Shown: positions 25,689-34,596 of the stretch, piece by piece
Layout: every line of letters begins with the position of its first letter
Position numbering within the stretch: the stretch's first letter is position 1
Assembly: GCA_013298565.1 (NCBI GenBank)
Contig: JAAFIC010000004.1
Coordinates: 1-64,000, forward strand
Reading direction: 5' to 3'
Source of the DNA: Alphaproteobacteria bacterium
GTDB lineage: Bacteria; Pseudomonadota; Alphaproteobacteria; Elsterales; Elsteraceae
Length of the DNA: 64,000 nucleotides
The notes under the pieces: generated by a model
What the model was told of the DNA's origin: nothing
The model's input: the letters and a program-made list of their open reading frames with translations, nothing else
Databases searched by the model: none
Translations under genes and position numbers: made by a program

Positions 25689-26317
25689 TGAAAACCGTGC
25701 TGCTTTTGGCACTCTTAGCGCTCCCCGCCTTAGCGCAAGCCCCCTCGGGATCAGGCGGAGTGCCGCGCTCCGCGCTGCCCGCAGCCCCTTTGCCTGCCGC
25801 CCCATCCCCGTCGTCTGCTGCAAAACCTGCCGGGGTGAGCGCCTCACCGGGATTGCTCCCCCTCGCCGACACGCGCGCGCGCCTGGAAGCCGCTCTGGGG
25901 CGGCCCGTTGATAAAGCGCAATGGTTGGCGATCACGACCGCGTGGAAACAAACGATGGCCGAAGCGCGCATTACGCAGAACGGCTATGCTGACCGCTTGG
26001 CCGCAATCACGCAGCTCTATCGCGGGCGCATTTCCGAACTGCTGCCACCGCTGGAACAGGTGGGCAGTTTCGAGGGGCCGTCGCTGTTTCCAAAACTGGA
26101 AAAAGAACGCGGCCTGCCCTTAACAAAAGAAGAAAAGCTGGCAATTGCCGAGGCGGACAAAGCCCGTAAGGCTCAGGTTCAACCGCTGGGGGGGCGCTTA
26201 GTGGAAAGTTACGCTGCCGCGCTCGTGTTGCCGCAAGATCGCGTGAAGTTAGCCCTTAATACCGCCGCTCCGGCGGCATCAGCACTATCGTCCGCTGGGC
26301 TGCCGGCCAAGAACTGA
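25685..26317 (+). CDS. Exported hypothetical protein coupled to RNase T2
   Basis: This 210-aa protein has a signal peptide (VLLLALLALPALAQA), an Ala/Pro/Ser-rich linker, and a helical domain (about 65-200) with charged helices such as WKQTMAEARITQNGYADRL. I do not recognise the fold. The start overlaps the RNase T2 stop by 4 nt, so the two are cotranslated and the protein may assist, inhibit or localise the RNase. That link is inference from coupling. The 3' end overlaps a convergent small gene by 62 nt. Confidence 0.7.
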   Translation: MMKTVLLLALLALPALAQAPSGSGGVPRSALPAAPLPAAPSPSSAAKPAGVSASPGLLPLADTRARLEAALGRPVDKAQWLAITTAWKQTMAEARITQNGYADRLAAITQLYRGRISELLPPLEQVGSFEGPSLFPKLEKERGLPLTKEEKLAIAEADKARKAQVQPLGGRLVESYAAALVLPQDRVKLALNTAAPAASALSSAGLPAKN

Positions 26318-26537
26318 ACGCGAAGATCCACACTGCAATCGGCAGTAACGGCGTAAAGCCGATGAGTGCCCACCAGCCGGAATAGCCTGCCCGCTGCAAA
26401 ATCCGCACAAGCATCCAACCCCACAGCAGCAGCAGCGGAATGAACAGAATGAAGAGCAGGGCGGTAGAGGCGAGCATTACCAACCCCCACACGGCCCCCA
26501 TCAAGCCGAAAATCAGTGCAAAAAACCCTTCGATCAT
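26256..26537 (-). CDS. Small membrane protein (93 aa)
   Basis: The protein has two hydrophobic helices in the first 45 residues and one near 55-75 (GYSGWWALIGFTPLLPIAVWI), the latter resembling the YhaH/DUF805-like GW-AL motif of small proteobacterial membrane proteins. Its start overlaps the stop of the upstream gene (26534-26734) by 4 nt, which supports both being real. Function is unknown. Confidence 0.6.
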   Translation of the reverse strand: MIEGFFALIFGLMGAVWGLVMLASTALLFILFIPLLLLWGWMLVRILQRAGYSGWWALIGFTPLLPIAVWIFAFSSWPAAQRTIVLMPPERRY

Positions 26538-26734
26538 TTGAGTCGCCGATACTGAAGCCGCGTGTCGCCCTCGATCTTCGGCCAGGCGGCGAAAGCGAGA
26601 ATTGCTATCGCCAACAGCGGCCCGATCAGGGGAACCAGCACGATAAGAGAGAAAAACGGCGACAGGCCCGCCCTATTATAGGCGAACCACGTCGGCACCA
26701 CGATTAGAAGGCCCAATAGGGTCAACGGGTCCAT
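26534..26734 (-). CDS. Small membrane protein (66 aa)
   Basis: The protein has two membrane helices (LTLLGLLIVVPTWFAYNRAG and FFSLIVLVPLIGPLLAIAIL) and a basic C-terminal tail. It begins about 70 nt downstream of rlmN on the same strand and overlaps the next small gene by 4 nt. The shared GLSPFFSLIVLVPLIGP-type motif suggests kinship with its partner. No function is assigned. Confidence 0.6.
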   Translation of the reverse strand: MDPLTLLGLLIVVPTWFAYNRAGLSPFFSLIVLVPLIGPLLAIAILAFAAWPKIEGDTRLQYRRLK

Positions 26735-26804
26735 AAAAACTCCTCAAACGCCGCTCTATCACAGATGGGGGAGCCGCCCGAGAGGTGCAAGGGGGAAGCG
26801 GAGG

Positions 26805-27992
26805 TTACGCTGCCGCCCCCGGCAGAACAACACCCGGCCCCGGTGCGGCGGGGGCAGGCGCGAAGCCGGTTTGCGTGCGGCGAACGCGCTGGCTGTCTGA
26901 CTTCAACTGCCCGCAGGCCGCGCCAATATCGCGCCCGCGCGGCGTGCGAACGGGCGAGGCATAGCCTGCGTTGTTCAACACCCCCACGAACTTATCAATC
27001 TGGGCATCGGTCGAGCACTCATAAGGTGCGCCCGGCCAGGGGTTGAACGGGATCACGTTCACCTTGGCGTGAATTCCCCCCAGCAGGCGCACGAGTTCCT
27101 TGGCGTCGGCAACGCTATCGTTCACGTCGCGCAGCATCGTATATTCAAATGTCACGCGGCGGGCATTGCTGGCACCGGGATACGTGCGGCAAGCGTCCAG
27201 AAGCTCGGCAATCGGATATTTTTTGTTCAGCGGCACCAAAATATCGCGCACCTCATCGCGCACCGCGTGCAGCGAAATAGCCAACGCCACGCCAATTTCT
27301 TCGCCCGTGCGGCGGATCATCGGCACCACGCCAGACGTGGACAGCGTGATACGGCGGCGCGACAAGGCAATGCCTTCGTGATCCATGACGATCTGCATGG
27401 CTTTTTTGACGTTCTCGAAATTATACAGCGGTTCGCCCATGCCCATCAGCACGACGTTGGAGAGCATCCTGCCATCTTGCGGGCTGGGCCATTCGCCAAT
27501 GCAGTCGCGCGCCAGCATGACTTGGCCGACGATTTCGGCAGGGTCCAGGTTGCGGACCAGCTTCATCGTGCCGGTATGGCAGAAGCGGCACGACAGCGTA
27601 CAGCCGACTTGGCTGGAAACGCACAGAGTGCCGCGATCTTCTTCAGGGATATAAACGGTTTCGATTTCATTGCCGTCATCCATCCGTAGCAACCACTTGC
27701 GCGTGCCATCGACGGAGAGGCGATCCACTTTATTTTCCGGGCGGCGAACCTCGTAGGTATCGGCCAGGCGGCGGCGGAAGTCCTTATGCAGCGTTGTCAT
27801 CGCCTCGAAATCGGTTTCACCGCGATGATAGAGCCAGTGCCACAGTTGCTTGGCGCGAAACGGAGCTTCACCTAAAGCCAACATTTCGGCCTTCAGTTCC
27901 TCGCGGGTGAGACCGATCAGGTTTTTTTTGCGCGTTGCTTGCGCGAGAAGAGGGTTTGCCTGCCCTTCCACCATATCCTGAACGCTTGTCAC
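26805..27992 (-). CDS. rlmN: 23S rRNA (adenine-2503-C2)/tRNA methyltransferase RlmN
   Basis: This 395-aa radical-SAM methyltransferase modifies A2503 of 23S rRNA and A37 of some tRNAs. It has the cluster motif [11 protein letters not shown], the [12 protein letters not shown] motif, and the catalytic C-terminal cysteine region [11 protein letters not shown]. The N-terminal segment [31 protein letters not shown] is characteristic. It has a C-terminal Ala/Pro-rich tail beyond the domain. It appears to be first in a unit with the two small membrane genes downstream. Confidence 0.95.
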   Translation of the reverse strand: MTSVQDMVEGQANPLLAQATRKKNLIGLTREELKAEMLALGEAPFRAKQLWHWLYHRGETDFEAMTTLHKDFRRRLADTYEVRRPENKVDRLSVDGTRKWLLRMDDGNEIETVYIPEEDRGTLCVSSQVGCTLSCRFCHTGTMKLVRNLDPAEIVGQVMLARDCIGEWPSPQDGRMLSNVVLMGMGEPLYNFENVKKAMQIVMDHEGIALSRRRITLSTSGVVPMIRRTGEEIGVALAISLHAVRDEVRDILVPLNKKYPIAELLDACRTYPGASNARRVTFEYTMLRDVNDSVADAKELVRLLGGIHAKVNVIPFNPWPGAPYECSTDAQIDKFVGVLNNAGYASPVRTPRGRDIGAACGQLKSDSQRVRRTQTGFAPAPAAPGPGVVLPGAAA

Positions 27993-28127
27993 ACCCTATC
28001 CCCTTCACGCCTACTCTAGCGATGTTCTAGCAGATGCCCGCAAGGCTGCCCAGGGAGGGTTTTTCATGCGCCTATGCACGCGGCTGAACGGTGTTGTTTC
28101 GCCGCTCCGTCGCGGGATACCTAAACA

Positions 28128-28146
28128 GAAAGCGGGCTAACCCGCC
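28128..28146 (-). terminator. Possible terminator of the second chemoreceptor gene
   Basis: On the minus strand GCGGG-TTAG-CCCGC, which includes the stop codon, is followed by TTTCTGTTT. The stem is only five to six base pairs, so this is a modest candidate. Confidence 0.4.
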
Positions 28147-29846
28147 CGAACGCTAGACAGAAAATGATCCACCTGTCGGCGTAGGTTTTCGGACTGCTCC
28201 AGAAACCCGCCTGCAACCGATAGCACCTGTTGTGCCGCAGCGCCGGTATGTTCCGAGGCAGTGGTGACGTGAACCATACTTGCCGTAACTTCCCGCGTTC
28301 CGGCGCTGGCTTGAGTAACACTGCGCGAAATTTCATGGGCCGCCATCGACTGTTGCGTCACCGTTGTGGCAATGGTAGCCGTTACATCATCTATTTCGTG
28401 GATCGTGTTGGTAATCGTTGCCAGCGCTTTCACGGAGTTATCGGCAGCGGCTTGAATTTCGTTGATTTTCTGAATGATGCTTTCGGTTGCTTGGGCGGTT
28501 TGATTGGCAAGGCCCTTCACTTCGCTGGCAACAACGGCAAAACCTTTGCCCGCTTCGCCCGCACGGGCAGCTTCGATGGTTGCATTCAGCGCCAGCAAAT
28601 TGGTTTGACCCGCAATCGTTTGAATGAGCTTCACAACATCGCCAATTTGCTGGGCCGCCGAGGTCAAACTTTGGATCGTTGTATCCGTTTTTCCGGCTTC
28701 GGCCACCGCCCGCGCGGCAATGGAGGCCGATTTTTCAACTTGACGACCAATCTCAGCCACCGAGGACGAAAGTTCTTCAGTGGCGGAGGCAACCGACTCG
28801 ACATTGGAAGACGCCTGCTCGGTCGCACCAGCGACGATAACTGACTGCTGACAAGCATTATCGCTGGCCGAAACCATTGATTGCGCGACAGTTTCCAGCT
28901 CATGCGCGGACTGGGCCTGCTGAGTAATAAGCGTACCAACCGACTCTTGAAACCGCTGCGCCAAGCCAGCCATCATCGCCTGCTTTTCTAATTGAGCCTC
29001 GGCCTCGCGCTCGGCTTGCGATGCCACGAGCGCACGACGATCAATCTCACCTGCCCGGAAAATCCGCAAGGCATTCACCATTGCGCCGATTTCGTTGCGA
29101 ACATTATCGCCAACAATCTCAAAGTCGATGTCGCCCTTGGCAACCCGGCGCATAGAAACTTTAAGCCGACTGATTGGGCGCACCACCCAAAACATGAAAC
29201 CAAAACCCAAAATAAAGCACGAAATAAGAATAACACCACCAATAACCATGAACACTGTTTGAAAATTAGACCTATACTCTGCGAGATTGGAAAATTTACC
29301 ATCAATTATTTGCGCGTTTGCGATAAGAATATTGTTCGTTATCATAGAAAGCTCAGTCATGCCTGCCGTGATCGACTTAGCGTTTTCATCGAAAGGCTCC
29401 ATTAGGGCATTCCCGGCAACACGGCCCTTTTCCAAATAAGTATTGGCCATTCTTTTCCCCAGATCATAATAAACTGGAAAATCTATTTTTATTCTTCTGA
29501 GAGACGCTAAAATGATTTTCGCCTTCATAGTTTCAGCTAAAGTTTCAGCTGTCTGTATATCTGAAAAAAAAGACTGAGCGTGCGCTTCCGCATCTTGCAA
29601 ACCTTCAGCATCATGCGTTGCAGAAACATCTGTTAAATATTGTTGCACTTGAATAAGATGTATTTTCATTTCTGTTACAGATTTATGTAACAAAAAATTG
29701 TTTGTATTTTGTATAACAGCTATGTCCCTGACCTCATCAATAAGCATTTGCTCTTGTTGCTGTGCGAATAAATTAGCACCATATCCTATCACAATAGAAG
29801 CTGTTACCACGGCCAAGGCGATATATACTTTAACTCTAATGAGCAT
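28137..29846 (-). CDS. Methyl-accepting chemotaxis protein with AT-rich sensor half
   Basis: This 569-aa receptor has a membrane helix at 8-28, a helical periplasmic domain (about 30-205) of four-helix-bundle type, a second helix ([20 protein letters not shown]), a HAMP domain ([20 protein letters not shown]) and a signalling domain with the tip [20 protein letters not shown]. Bases about 29180-29846, coding for the sensor and first membrane segments, are markedly AT-rich. The cytoplasmic half has the usual GC-rich composition. This fits replacement of the sensor module by recombination. The ligand is unknown. Confidence 0.93.
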   Translation of the reverse strand: MLIRVKVYIALAVVTASIVIGYGANLFAQQQEQMLIDEVRDIAVIQNTNNFLLHKSVTEMKIHLIQVQQYLTDVSATHDAEGLQDAEAHAQSFFSDIQTAETLAETMKAKIILASLRRIKIDFPVYYDLGKRMANTYLEKGRVAGNALMEPFDENAKSITAGMTELSMITNNILIANAQIIDGKFSNLAEYRSNFQTVFMVIGGVILISCFILGFGFMFWVVRPISRLKVSMRRVAKGDIDFEIVGDNVRNEIGAMVNALRIFRAGEIDRRALVASQAEREAEAQLEKQAMMAGLAQRFQESVGTLITQQAQSAHELETVAQSMVSASDNACQQSVIVAGATEQASSNVESVASATEELSSSVAEIGRQVEKSASIAARAVAEAGKTDTTIQSLTSAAQQIGDVVKLIQTIAGQTNLLALNATIEAARAGEAGKGFAVVASEVKGLANQTAQATESIIQKINEIQAAADNSVKALATITNTIHEIDDVTATIATTVTQQSMAAHEISRSVTQASAGTREVTASMVHVTTASEHTGAAAQQVLSVAGGFLEQSENLRRQVDHFLSSVRAG

Positions 29847-29933
29847 TTCTTATCTCCAAGATTTCATCGCGCCGATAGGATTATAGAGTAAACCCTAAGA
29901 TTTAATTAAACTAGTTCAAAAATATACTGCTGC

Positions 29934-29952
29934 AATTATTCTTAGAATAATT
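29934..29952. promoter_or_regulatory. 19-bp perfect palindrome upstream of the chemoreceptor
   Basis: AATTATTCT-T-AGAATAATT lies 88 nt upstream of the receptor start codon and about 96 nt past the stop of the upstream aminotransferase gene. It may be an operator or a weak hairpin; on the plus strand it is followed by ATAGTTTTT. Confidence 0.35.
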
Positions 29953-30047
29953 ATAGTTTTTCAAGAAACATTCATTAAGACGAAACCGCTGCCGAAAAGC
30001 CGAGTGCCGGGCGGCACAGGGCAATCCGTCAGCAGGCTGTCCGCCCG

Positions 30048-31379
30048 CTACTCAATCGTCGGCAGAATCTTTGCCAAGGTTTCGACAATGCGGTCGATTT
30101 GATGTTTCTCGATAATCAGCGGCGGCGAGAGGGCGATGATGTCGCCGGTGGTGCGAATGAGAACGCCCGCTTCATAGGCTTTCAAGAAGGTCTCGAAGGC
30201 TCGCGCGGTTGGTTTGCCTGGACGCGGTTCAAGCTCGATGCCGCCGACGAGGCCAAGGTTCCGCACGTCTATAACGTGCTTGGTACCCTTCAGGCTGTGC
30301 AGCGCGTTCTCGAAATACGGGGCCATCTCGGCGGCGCGCTCGAACAATTGCTGGTCGCGGTACACGTCTAGCGTGGCGATTGCAGCGGCGGAAGCAATCG
30401 GGTGGCCCGAATAGGTATAGCCGTGAAAAAGCTCGATGGTGTTTTCAGGCGCATTCATGAAGGCGTCGTAAATCCCATCGCGGGCGAAGACGGCGGCCAT
30501 CGGAATAACGCCATTGGTGATGCCCTTGGCCGTGGTCATCATATCCGGCACCACGCCGAATTTATCGGCCCCGAACGCTGTGCCTAAACGCCCGAAACCC
30601 GTGATAACTTCATCGAAAATCAGCAAAATGCCGTGTTTAGTGCAAATCGCGCGGATTTTTTCGAGATAGCCTTTCGGCGGCACCAGCACACCGGTGGACC
30701 CCGCCAACGGCTCGACAATCACGGCAGCGATATTGCTGGCATCGTGCAAGGTAACAATCTTCTCCAGCTCGTCGGCCAAATTGGCCCCATGCTCCGGCAT
30801 CCCGCGCGAGAAGGCGTTCTTGGCGATGTCGTGCGTGTGCGGCAGATGATCGACCCCCGTTAGCAACGAGCCGAAAAACTTGCGGTTGGTCACAATCCCG
30901 CCCACCGAAATGCCGCCGAACCCGACGCCATGATAGCCACGCTCGCGCCCAATGATGCGCGTGCGCGTGCCGTCGCCGCGCGTGCGGTGGTAGGCAATGG
31001 CAATCTTCATCGCCGTATCGACGGCTTCGGACCCCGAGTTGCAAAAGAAGATTGAGTTCAAATCCTCCGGCGCAAGTTGCGCCAAGCGCGAGGCTAACTC
31101 AAATGCGCCCGGATGCCCCATTTGAAAAGCTGGCGCATAATCGAGAATCGCCACCTGCTTTTGCACAGCCTCCACAATTTTTTTCTGGCCATGCCCTGCG
31201 TTCACACACCACAGCCCCGCCGTTCCATCGAGGATCTCGCGCCCGTCATCGGTGGTGTAGTACATGCCTTCCGCGCTCACCAGCATACGCGGCGCGGCCT
31301 TGAACTGACGGTTGGCCGTAAACGGCATCCAGAAGGGGCGCAGATTGTTCACGCTAGAACGGGTATCATCGGGCATCAT
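30048..31379 (-). CDS. Class III aminotransferase (omega-amino acid:pyruvate type)
   Basis: This 443-aa PLP enzyme contains NLRPFWMPFTANRQFKAAPR, GTAGLWCVNAGHG, FFCNSGSEAVDTAMKIA and the PLP-lysine segment TTAKGITNGVIPMAAV. It falls among beta-alanine/putrescine/omega-amino acid transaminases, which move an amino group to pyruvate. The exact donor is not decidable here. The ATG at 31379 follows TAAGGA at 5 nt; an in-frame GTG at 31397 is an alternative. It lies 113 nt downstream of the ABC ATPase genes on the same strand and may use the imported compound. Confidence 0.9.
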   Translation of the reverse strand: MMPDDTRSSVNNLRPFWMPFTANRQFKAAPRMLVSAEGMYYTTDDGREILDGTAGLWCVNAGHGQKKIVEAVQKQVAILDYAPAFQMGHPGAFELASRLAQLAPEDLNSIFFCNSGSEAVDTAMKIAIAYHRTRGDGTRTRIIGRERGYHGVGFGGISVGGIVTNRKFFGSLLTGVDHLPHTHDIAKNAFSRGMPEHGANLADELEKIVTLHDASNIAAVIVEPLAGSTGVLVPPKGYLEKIRAICTKHGILLIFDEVITGFGRLGTAFGADKFGVVPDMMTTAKGITNGVIPMAAVFARDGIYDAFMNAPENTIELFHGYTYSGHPIASAAAIATLDVYRDQQLFERAAEMAPYFENALHSLKGTKHVIDVRNLGLVGGIELEPRPGKPTARAFETFLKAYEAGVLIRTTGDIIALSPPLIIEKHQIDRIVETLAKILPTIE

Positions 31380-31492
31380 CGCATCCTTACTCTGCACGGG
31401 CTGACCAACTGGTCAAGAATGCTAAGGCGGTTTCGCTTCGGACGGAAGCGCGATTTCACGGCGTGAGACCCAGATGTGATTTATCGCGCCCC

Positions 31493-32521
31493 CTAAGCCG
31501 CCCTGCCCTCCGCAACGGCGTGACAGGCAACATAGCCTTCGGCGGCAGGAACGAGCGCTGGGCGTTCCTGCGTGCAACGCTCGTTCGCCAGCGGGCAGCG
31601 CGGATGATAGAAGCACCCCGACGGCGGGGTGATGGGGTTGGGGATTTCGCCTTGAACCGGCAACCGCTGCCGCCCGCTCATAGCAAGGTCCGGCACGGCA
31701 TCCAGCAGCATCCGCGTGTAGGGATGGCGCGGCGCGGTGAACAACTGGCGGGACGGCGCAACTTCCACCAAACGGCCCAAATAGAGCACACCCACCCGCG
31801 TTGCCATGTGCCGCACAACGGCAAGATTATGGGAAATCAACAGGTAGGTTAGCCCAAACTCCGCCTGCAAGTCCTTCATTAGGTTCAAAATCTGTGCCTG
31901 CACCGATACGTCGAGCGCTGATGTCGGCTCGTCGCAGACCAGAAATTCAGGATTACCCGCCAGCGCGCGGGCGATGGCGATACGCTGGCGTTGCCCGCCC
32001 GAAAACTCGTGGGGAAACTTTACCCCATCGGCGGGATCGAGGCGCACGAGGCGCAGTAGTTCGGCAACCCGCGTGGCAATGGCCCCGTCCTCGGATAAAA
32101 TACCGAAAGCCCGTAGCGGCTCCGCAATGATCGTATCGACGCGCATACGCGGGTTTAGGCTGGCGTAGGGGTCTTGAAAAATCATCTGGAATCGCCGCCG
32201 CAACCGCCGCATCTCGGCGGCATTGCCGACTTTCGTAATATCGGTGCCATCAAAGCGGATTTCGCCGTTCGTTGGGCGCAGCAACCCCACGATCATTTTA
32301 GCGATGGTGGATTTCCCCGACCCCGATTCGCCAACCAGCGCGAAGGTTTCGCCCTTGGGGATGAAGAAGCTAACGTCATCAACCGCCTGGAGCGATTGTT
32401 TCGATGCGCCTTCAAGCACGCGGTTCAGCCAGGGTTTAGACACGTCGAAAACGCAGCGTAGCCCCTCGACAGTCAACAGCGGCACGGCGTCCGCGTGGGA
32501 TGCAGATGCAACGGCGGTCAT
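31493..32521 (-). CDS. Dipeptide/oligopeptide ABC transporter ATPase (DppF/OppF type)
   Basis: This 342-aa ATPase has Walker A (GESGSGKST), signature (FSGGQRQRIAIARALAG) and Walker B (LVCDEPTSALD). It ends in the oligopeptide C-terminal domain with the cysteine cluster CFYHPRCPLANERC. It pairs with the second ATPase to power the importer. Its start overlaps the stop of the neighbouring ATPase gene by 4 nt. An unusual insertion near the N-terminus (SKPWLNRVLEGASKQSLQ) is typical of the F-type subunit. Confidence 0.93.
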   Translation of the reverse strand: MTAVASASHADAVPLLTVEGLRCVFDVSKPWLNRVLEGASKQSLQAVDDVSFFIPKGETFALVGESGSGKSTIAKMIVGLLRPTNGEIRFDGTDITKVGNAAEMRRLRRRFQMIFQDPYASLNPRMRVDTIIAEPLRAFGILSEDGAIATRVAELLRLVRLDPADGVKFPHEFSGGQRQRIAIARALAGNPEFLVCDEPTSALDVSVQAQILNLMKDLQAEFGLTYLLISHNLAVVRHMATRVGVLYLGRLVEVAPSRQLFTAPRHPYTRMLLDAVPDLAMSGRQRLPVQGEIPNPITPPSGCFYHPRCPLANERCTQERPALVPAAEGYVACHAVAEGRAA

Positions 32522-33525
32522 CGGCGCGCCTCCAGGCTTAAAGCGGTCAATTGAGCTTCATCGAGAAAACAGGCAACGCTCCCTTTGCCCACCGCGCGCA
32601 CGGGCGGGCGTTCTGTGCGGCACTGATCGTTGGCAAAGCCGCAGCGCGGGTTAAAAGCGCAGCCCTTGGGGATATGGGTAAGGCGCGGCATGGAGCCGGG
32701 AATCTGGATTAGTCGTTCGGCCTCTGCCTCGGGATCGGGGATCGACCCCATTAGGCCCTTGGTGTAGGGGTGGCGCGGCGATTTAATCACATCGCGCACG
32801 GGGCCAATTTCCACAATGCGGCCCGCATACATCACCGCCACGCGGTCTGCCGTTTCGGCGATCACGCCCATATCGTGCGTGATGAGAATGACGGCAGTGT
32901 TCTTCTCCCGGCACAGGCGTTTGAGCACAGCAATGATTTGCGCCTGCACCGATACGTCGAGCGCTGTTGTCGGCTCGTCCGCAATCACCAACTCCGGCTC
33001 GGCAGCTAGCGCTAGGGCAATCACGACGCGCTGGCGCATCCCGCCAGAAAACTCGTGCGGGTAACTATCCAGTCGGCGCTCTGCGGCTGGAATCCCCACT
33101 TCCATCAGCAGATCAACCGCCCGTTGGCGCGCTTCCGCCTCCGACAGCGGCAGATGCGTGCGGATCGTCTCGATCAACTGCTCGCCAACGCGGTACAGCG
33201 GGTTAAGCGAGGTTAGCGGGTCTTGGAACACCATGCCGATGCGCCGCCCGCGAATTTTCCGCAACTCCTCGGGTGGCAGACCATTGATCTGCTGGCCCTT
33301 CAGGCGAACGGTGCCGCTGGCGATGCGACCCGGCGGCTCCAGCAAGCCAATCAAGGCGGTGCCGGTGAGCGATTTGCCCGCGCCGGATTCGCCTACCAAT
33401 CCCAGCACTTCGCCGGGCATTAAGGAGAAGGAAATTTGATCGACCGCGCGTAAAATGCCGCGCCGGGTGGGGAATTCCACCACCAGATCGCGCACCTCAA
33501 GCAGCGCTTCAGAGGTTTCGGTCAT
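32518..33525 (-). CDS. Dipeptide/oligopeptide ABC transporter ATPase (DppD/OppD type)
   Basis: This 335-aa ATPase has Walker A (GESGAGKSLTG), signature (FSGGMRQRVVIALALAA), Walker B (LVIADEPTTALD) and the C-terminal cysteine motif CAFNPRCGFANDQC. It contributes one of two nucleotide-binding domains of the peptide importer. It begins 3 nt after the permease stop, and is therefore cotranscribed with it. Confidence 0.93.
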   Translation of the reverse strand: MTETSEALLEVRDLVVEFPTRRGILRAVDQISFSLMPGEVLGLVGESGAGKSLTGTALIGLLEPPGRIASGTVRLKGQQINGLPPEELRKIRGRRIGMVFQDPLTSLNPLYRVGEQLIETIRTHLPLSEAEARQRAVDLLMEVGIPAAERRLDSYPHEFSGGMRQRVVIALALAAEPELVIADEPTTALDVSVQAQIIAVLKRLCREKNTAVILITHDMGVIAETADRVAVMYAGRIVEIGPVRDVIKSPRHPYTKGLMGSIPDPEAEAERLIQIPGSMPRLTHIPKGCAFNPRCGFANDQCRTERPPVRAVGKGSVACFLDEAQLTALSLEARR

Positions 33526-33528
33526 GGC

Positions 33529-34482
33529 TTATCTCAGTTTCGGATTAAGGGCGTCGCGCAGCCAATCGCCCAGCAGATTGACCGACAGCGCCAAGGCCAG
33601 CAGCGTGAGGGAGGGGAAGAACAAAATCCACCATTCCCCAGACGCGATATATTCCTGACCGACACGAATGAGCGTGCCTAAAGACGGTTGGGTTGGCGGC
33701 ACACCGACGCCCAGGTAAGACAGCGTGGCTTCGGCAATAATCGCCAAGGCCAGCCCGAGCGTGCCGATAACCAACACTGGCCCCAAGACGTTTGGCAGCA
33801 CGTGCCGGATCATAATGGTTAGCGGCGCAAGCCCGATCACGCGCGCGGCCTGCACATATTCCTTATTGCGCTCCACCATCGTTACCCCGCGCACGGTGCG
33901 CGCATACTGTGGCCAATCGGAAAAACCGATAGCCAGGATCAGCACGGGCACCGCCAGGGTGGCATGGCTTTGCACCGGCAGAACCCCCCGGAACACGCCA
34001 AAAATCAGCATCGCCACAAGAATCGAGGGGAAGGTGAGCTGAATATCGGCAATTCGCATGATGATGCTATCGACAATACCGCCCCTGTAGCCGGCAATCA
34101 GCCCCAGCGTTACGCCAATTAGCATGGCAAGGCCGACGGCAGCGAACCCGACGAGCAAGGACGCGCGGGAGCCGTACAGAATCGTCGAGAGAATATCGCG
34201 GCCCTGATCGTCGGTACCCAGCAAATAGCTATTCTGCGTGAACTCGTTAACGGCCATCGGGGCCGTCTTGCCATCCATCAGGTTCAACCCGGACGGATCG
34301 AACGGATTTTGCGTTGCCAGCAGTGGGGCGAACACGGCCCCAATCAAAATCAGCAGCACCACAAACCCCGCCGCCATCGTTACGGGCGACTGACGGAAGG
34401 AATAAGCGATGTCAGAATCCCAAAGTCTAAAGAGCTTCTGCTGCAAGCTGACCCTAGGAAGGGCGGTTGGCGTATCGCGCAT
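33529..34482 (-). CDS. Dipeptide/oligopeptide ABC transporter permease (DppC/OppC type)
   Basis: This 317-aa membrane protein has six predicted helices, an N-terminal OppC-type cytoplasmic segment, and the EAA loop EYVQAARVIGLAPLTIMIRHVLPN that contacts the ATPase. LLGTDDQGRDILS is a DppC landmark. It forms a heterodimer with the next permease. The 114-nt gap upstream, unusual in such an operon, contains a structured repeat pair. Confidence 0.93.
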   Translation of the reverse strand: MRDTPTALPRVSLQQKLFRLWDSDIAYSFRQSPVTMAAGFVVLLILIGAVFAPLLATQNPFDPSGLNLMDGKTAPMAVNEFTQNSYLLGTDDQGRDILSTILYGSRASLLVGFAAVGLAMLIGVTLGLIAGYRGGIVDSIIMRIADIQLTFPSILVAMLIFGVFRGVLPVQSHATLAVPVLILAIGFSDWPQYARTVRGVTMVERNKEYVQAARVIGLAPLTIMIRHVLPNVLGPVLVIGTLGLALAIIAEATLSYLGVGVPPTQPSLGTLIRVGQEYIASGEWWILFFPSLTLLALALSVNLLGDWLRDALNPKLR

Positions 34483-34494
34483 GGCGTCTAACCC

Positions 34495-34571
34495 TTAGAG
34501 CAAATACCGAGCAAACGACGGCGTTTGCGACGACGCATTTGCTGAAACAAAAAATATTAGAGCGTTTACCG
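34495..34571. repeat. Intra-operon direct repeat with nested stem-loops
   Basis: TTAGAGCAAATACCG (34495-34509) and TTAGAGCGTTTACCG (34557-34571) are 15-nt near-identical direct repeats (12 of 15). Between them lies the perfect hairpin GCAAACG-ACGG-CGTTTGC (34511-34528), enclosed by AGCAAAT (34499-34505) pairing with ATTTGCT (34537-34543). The element sits between two permease genes of one operon. It could be an mRNA processing or stability element or a mobile intergenic repeat. Confidence 0.6.
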
Positions 34572-34596
34572 TGCGCTGAGGCGAACGGGAAATGCG

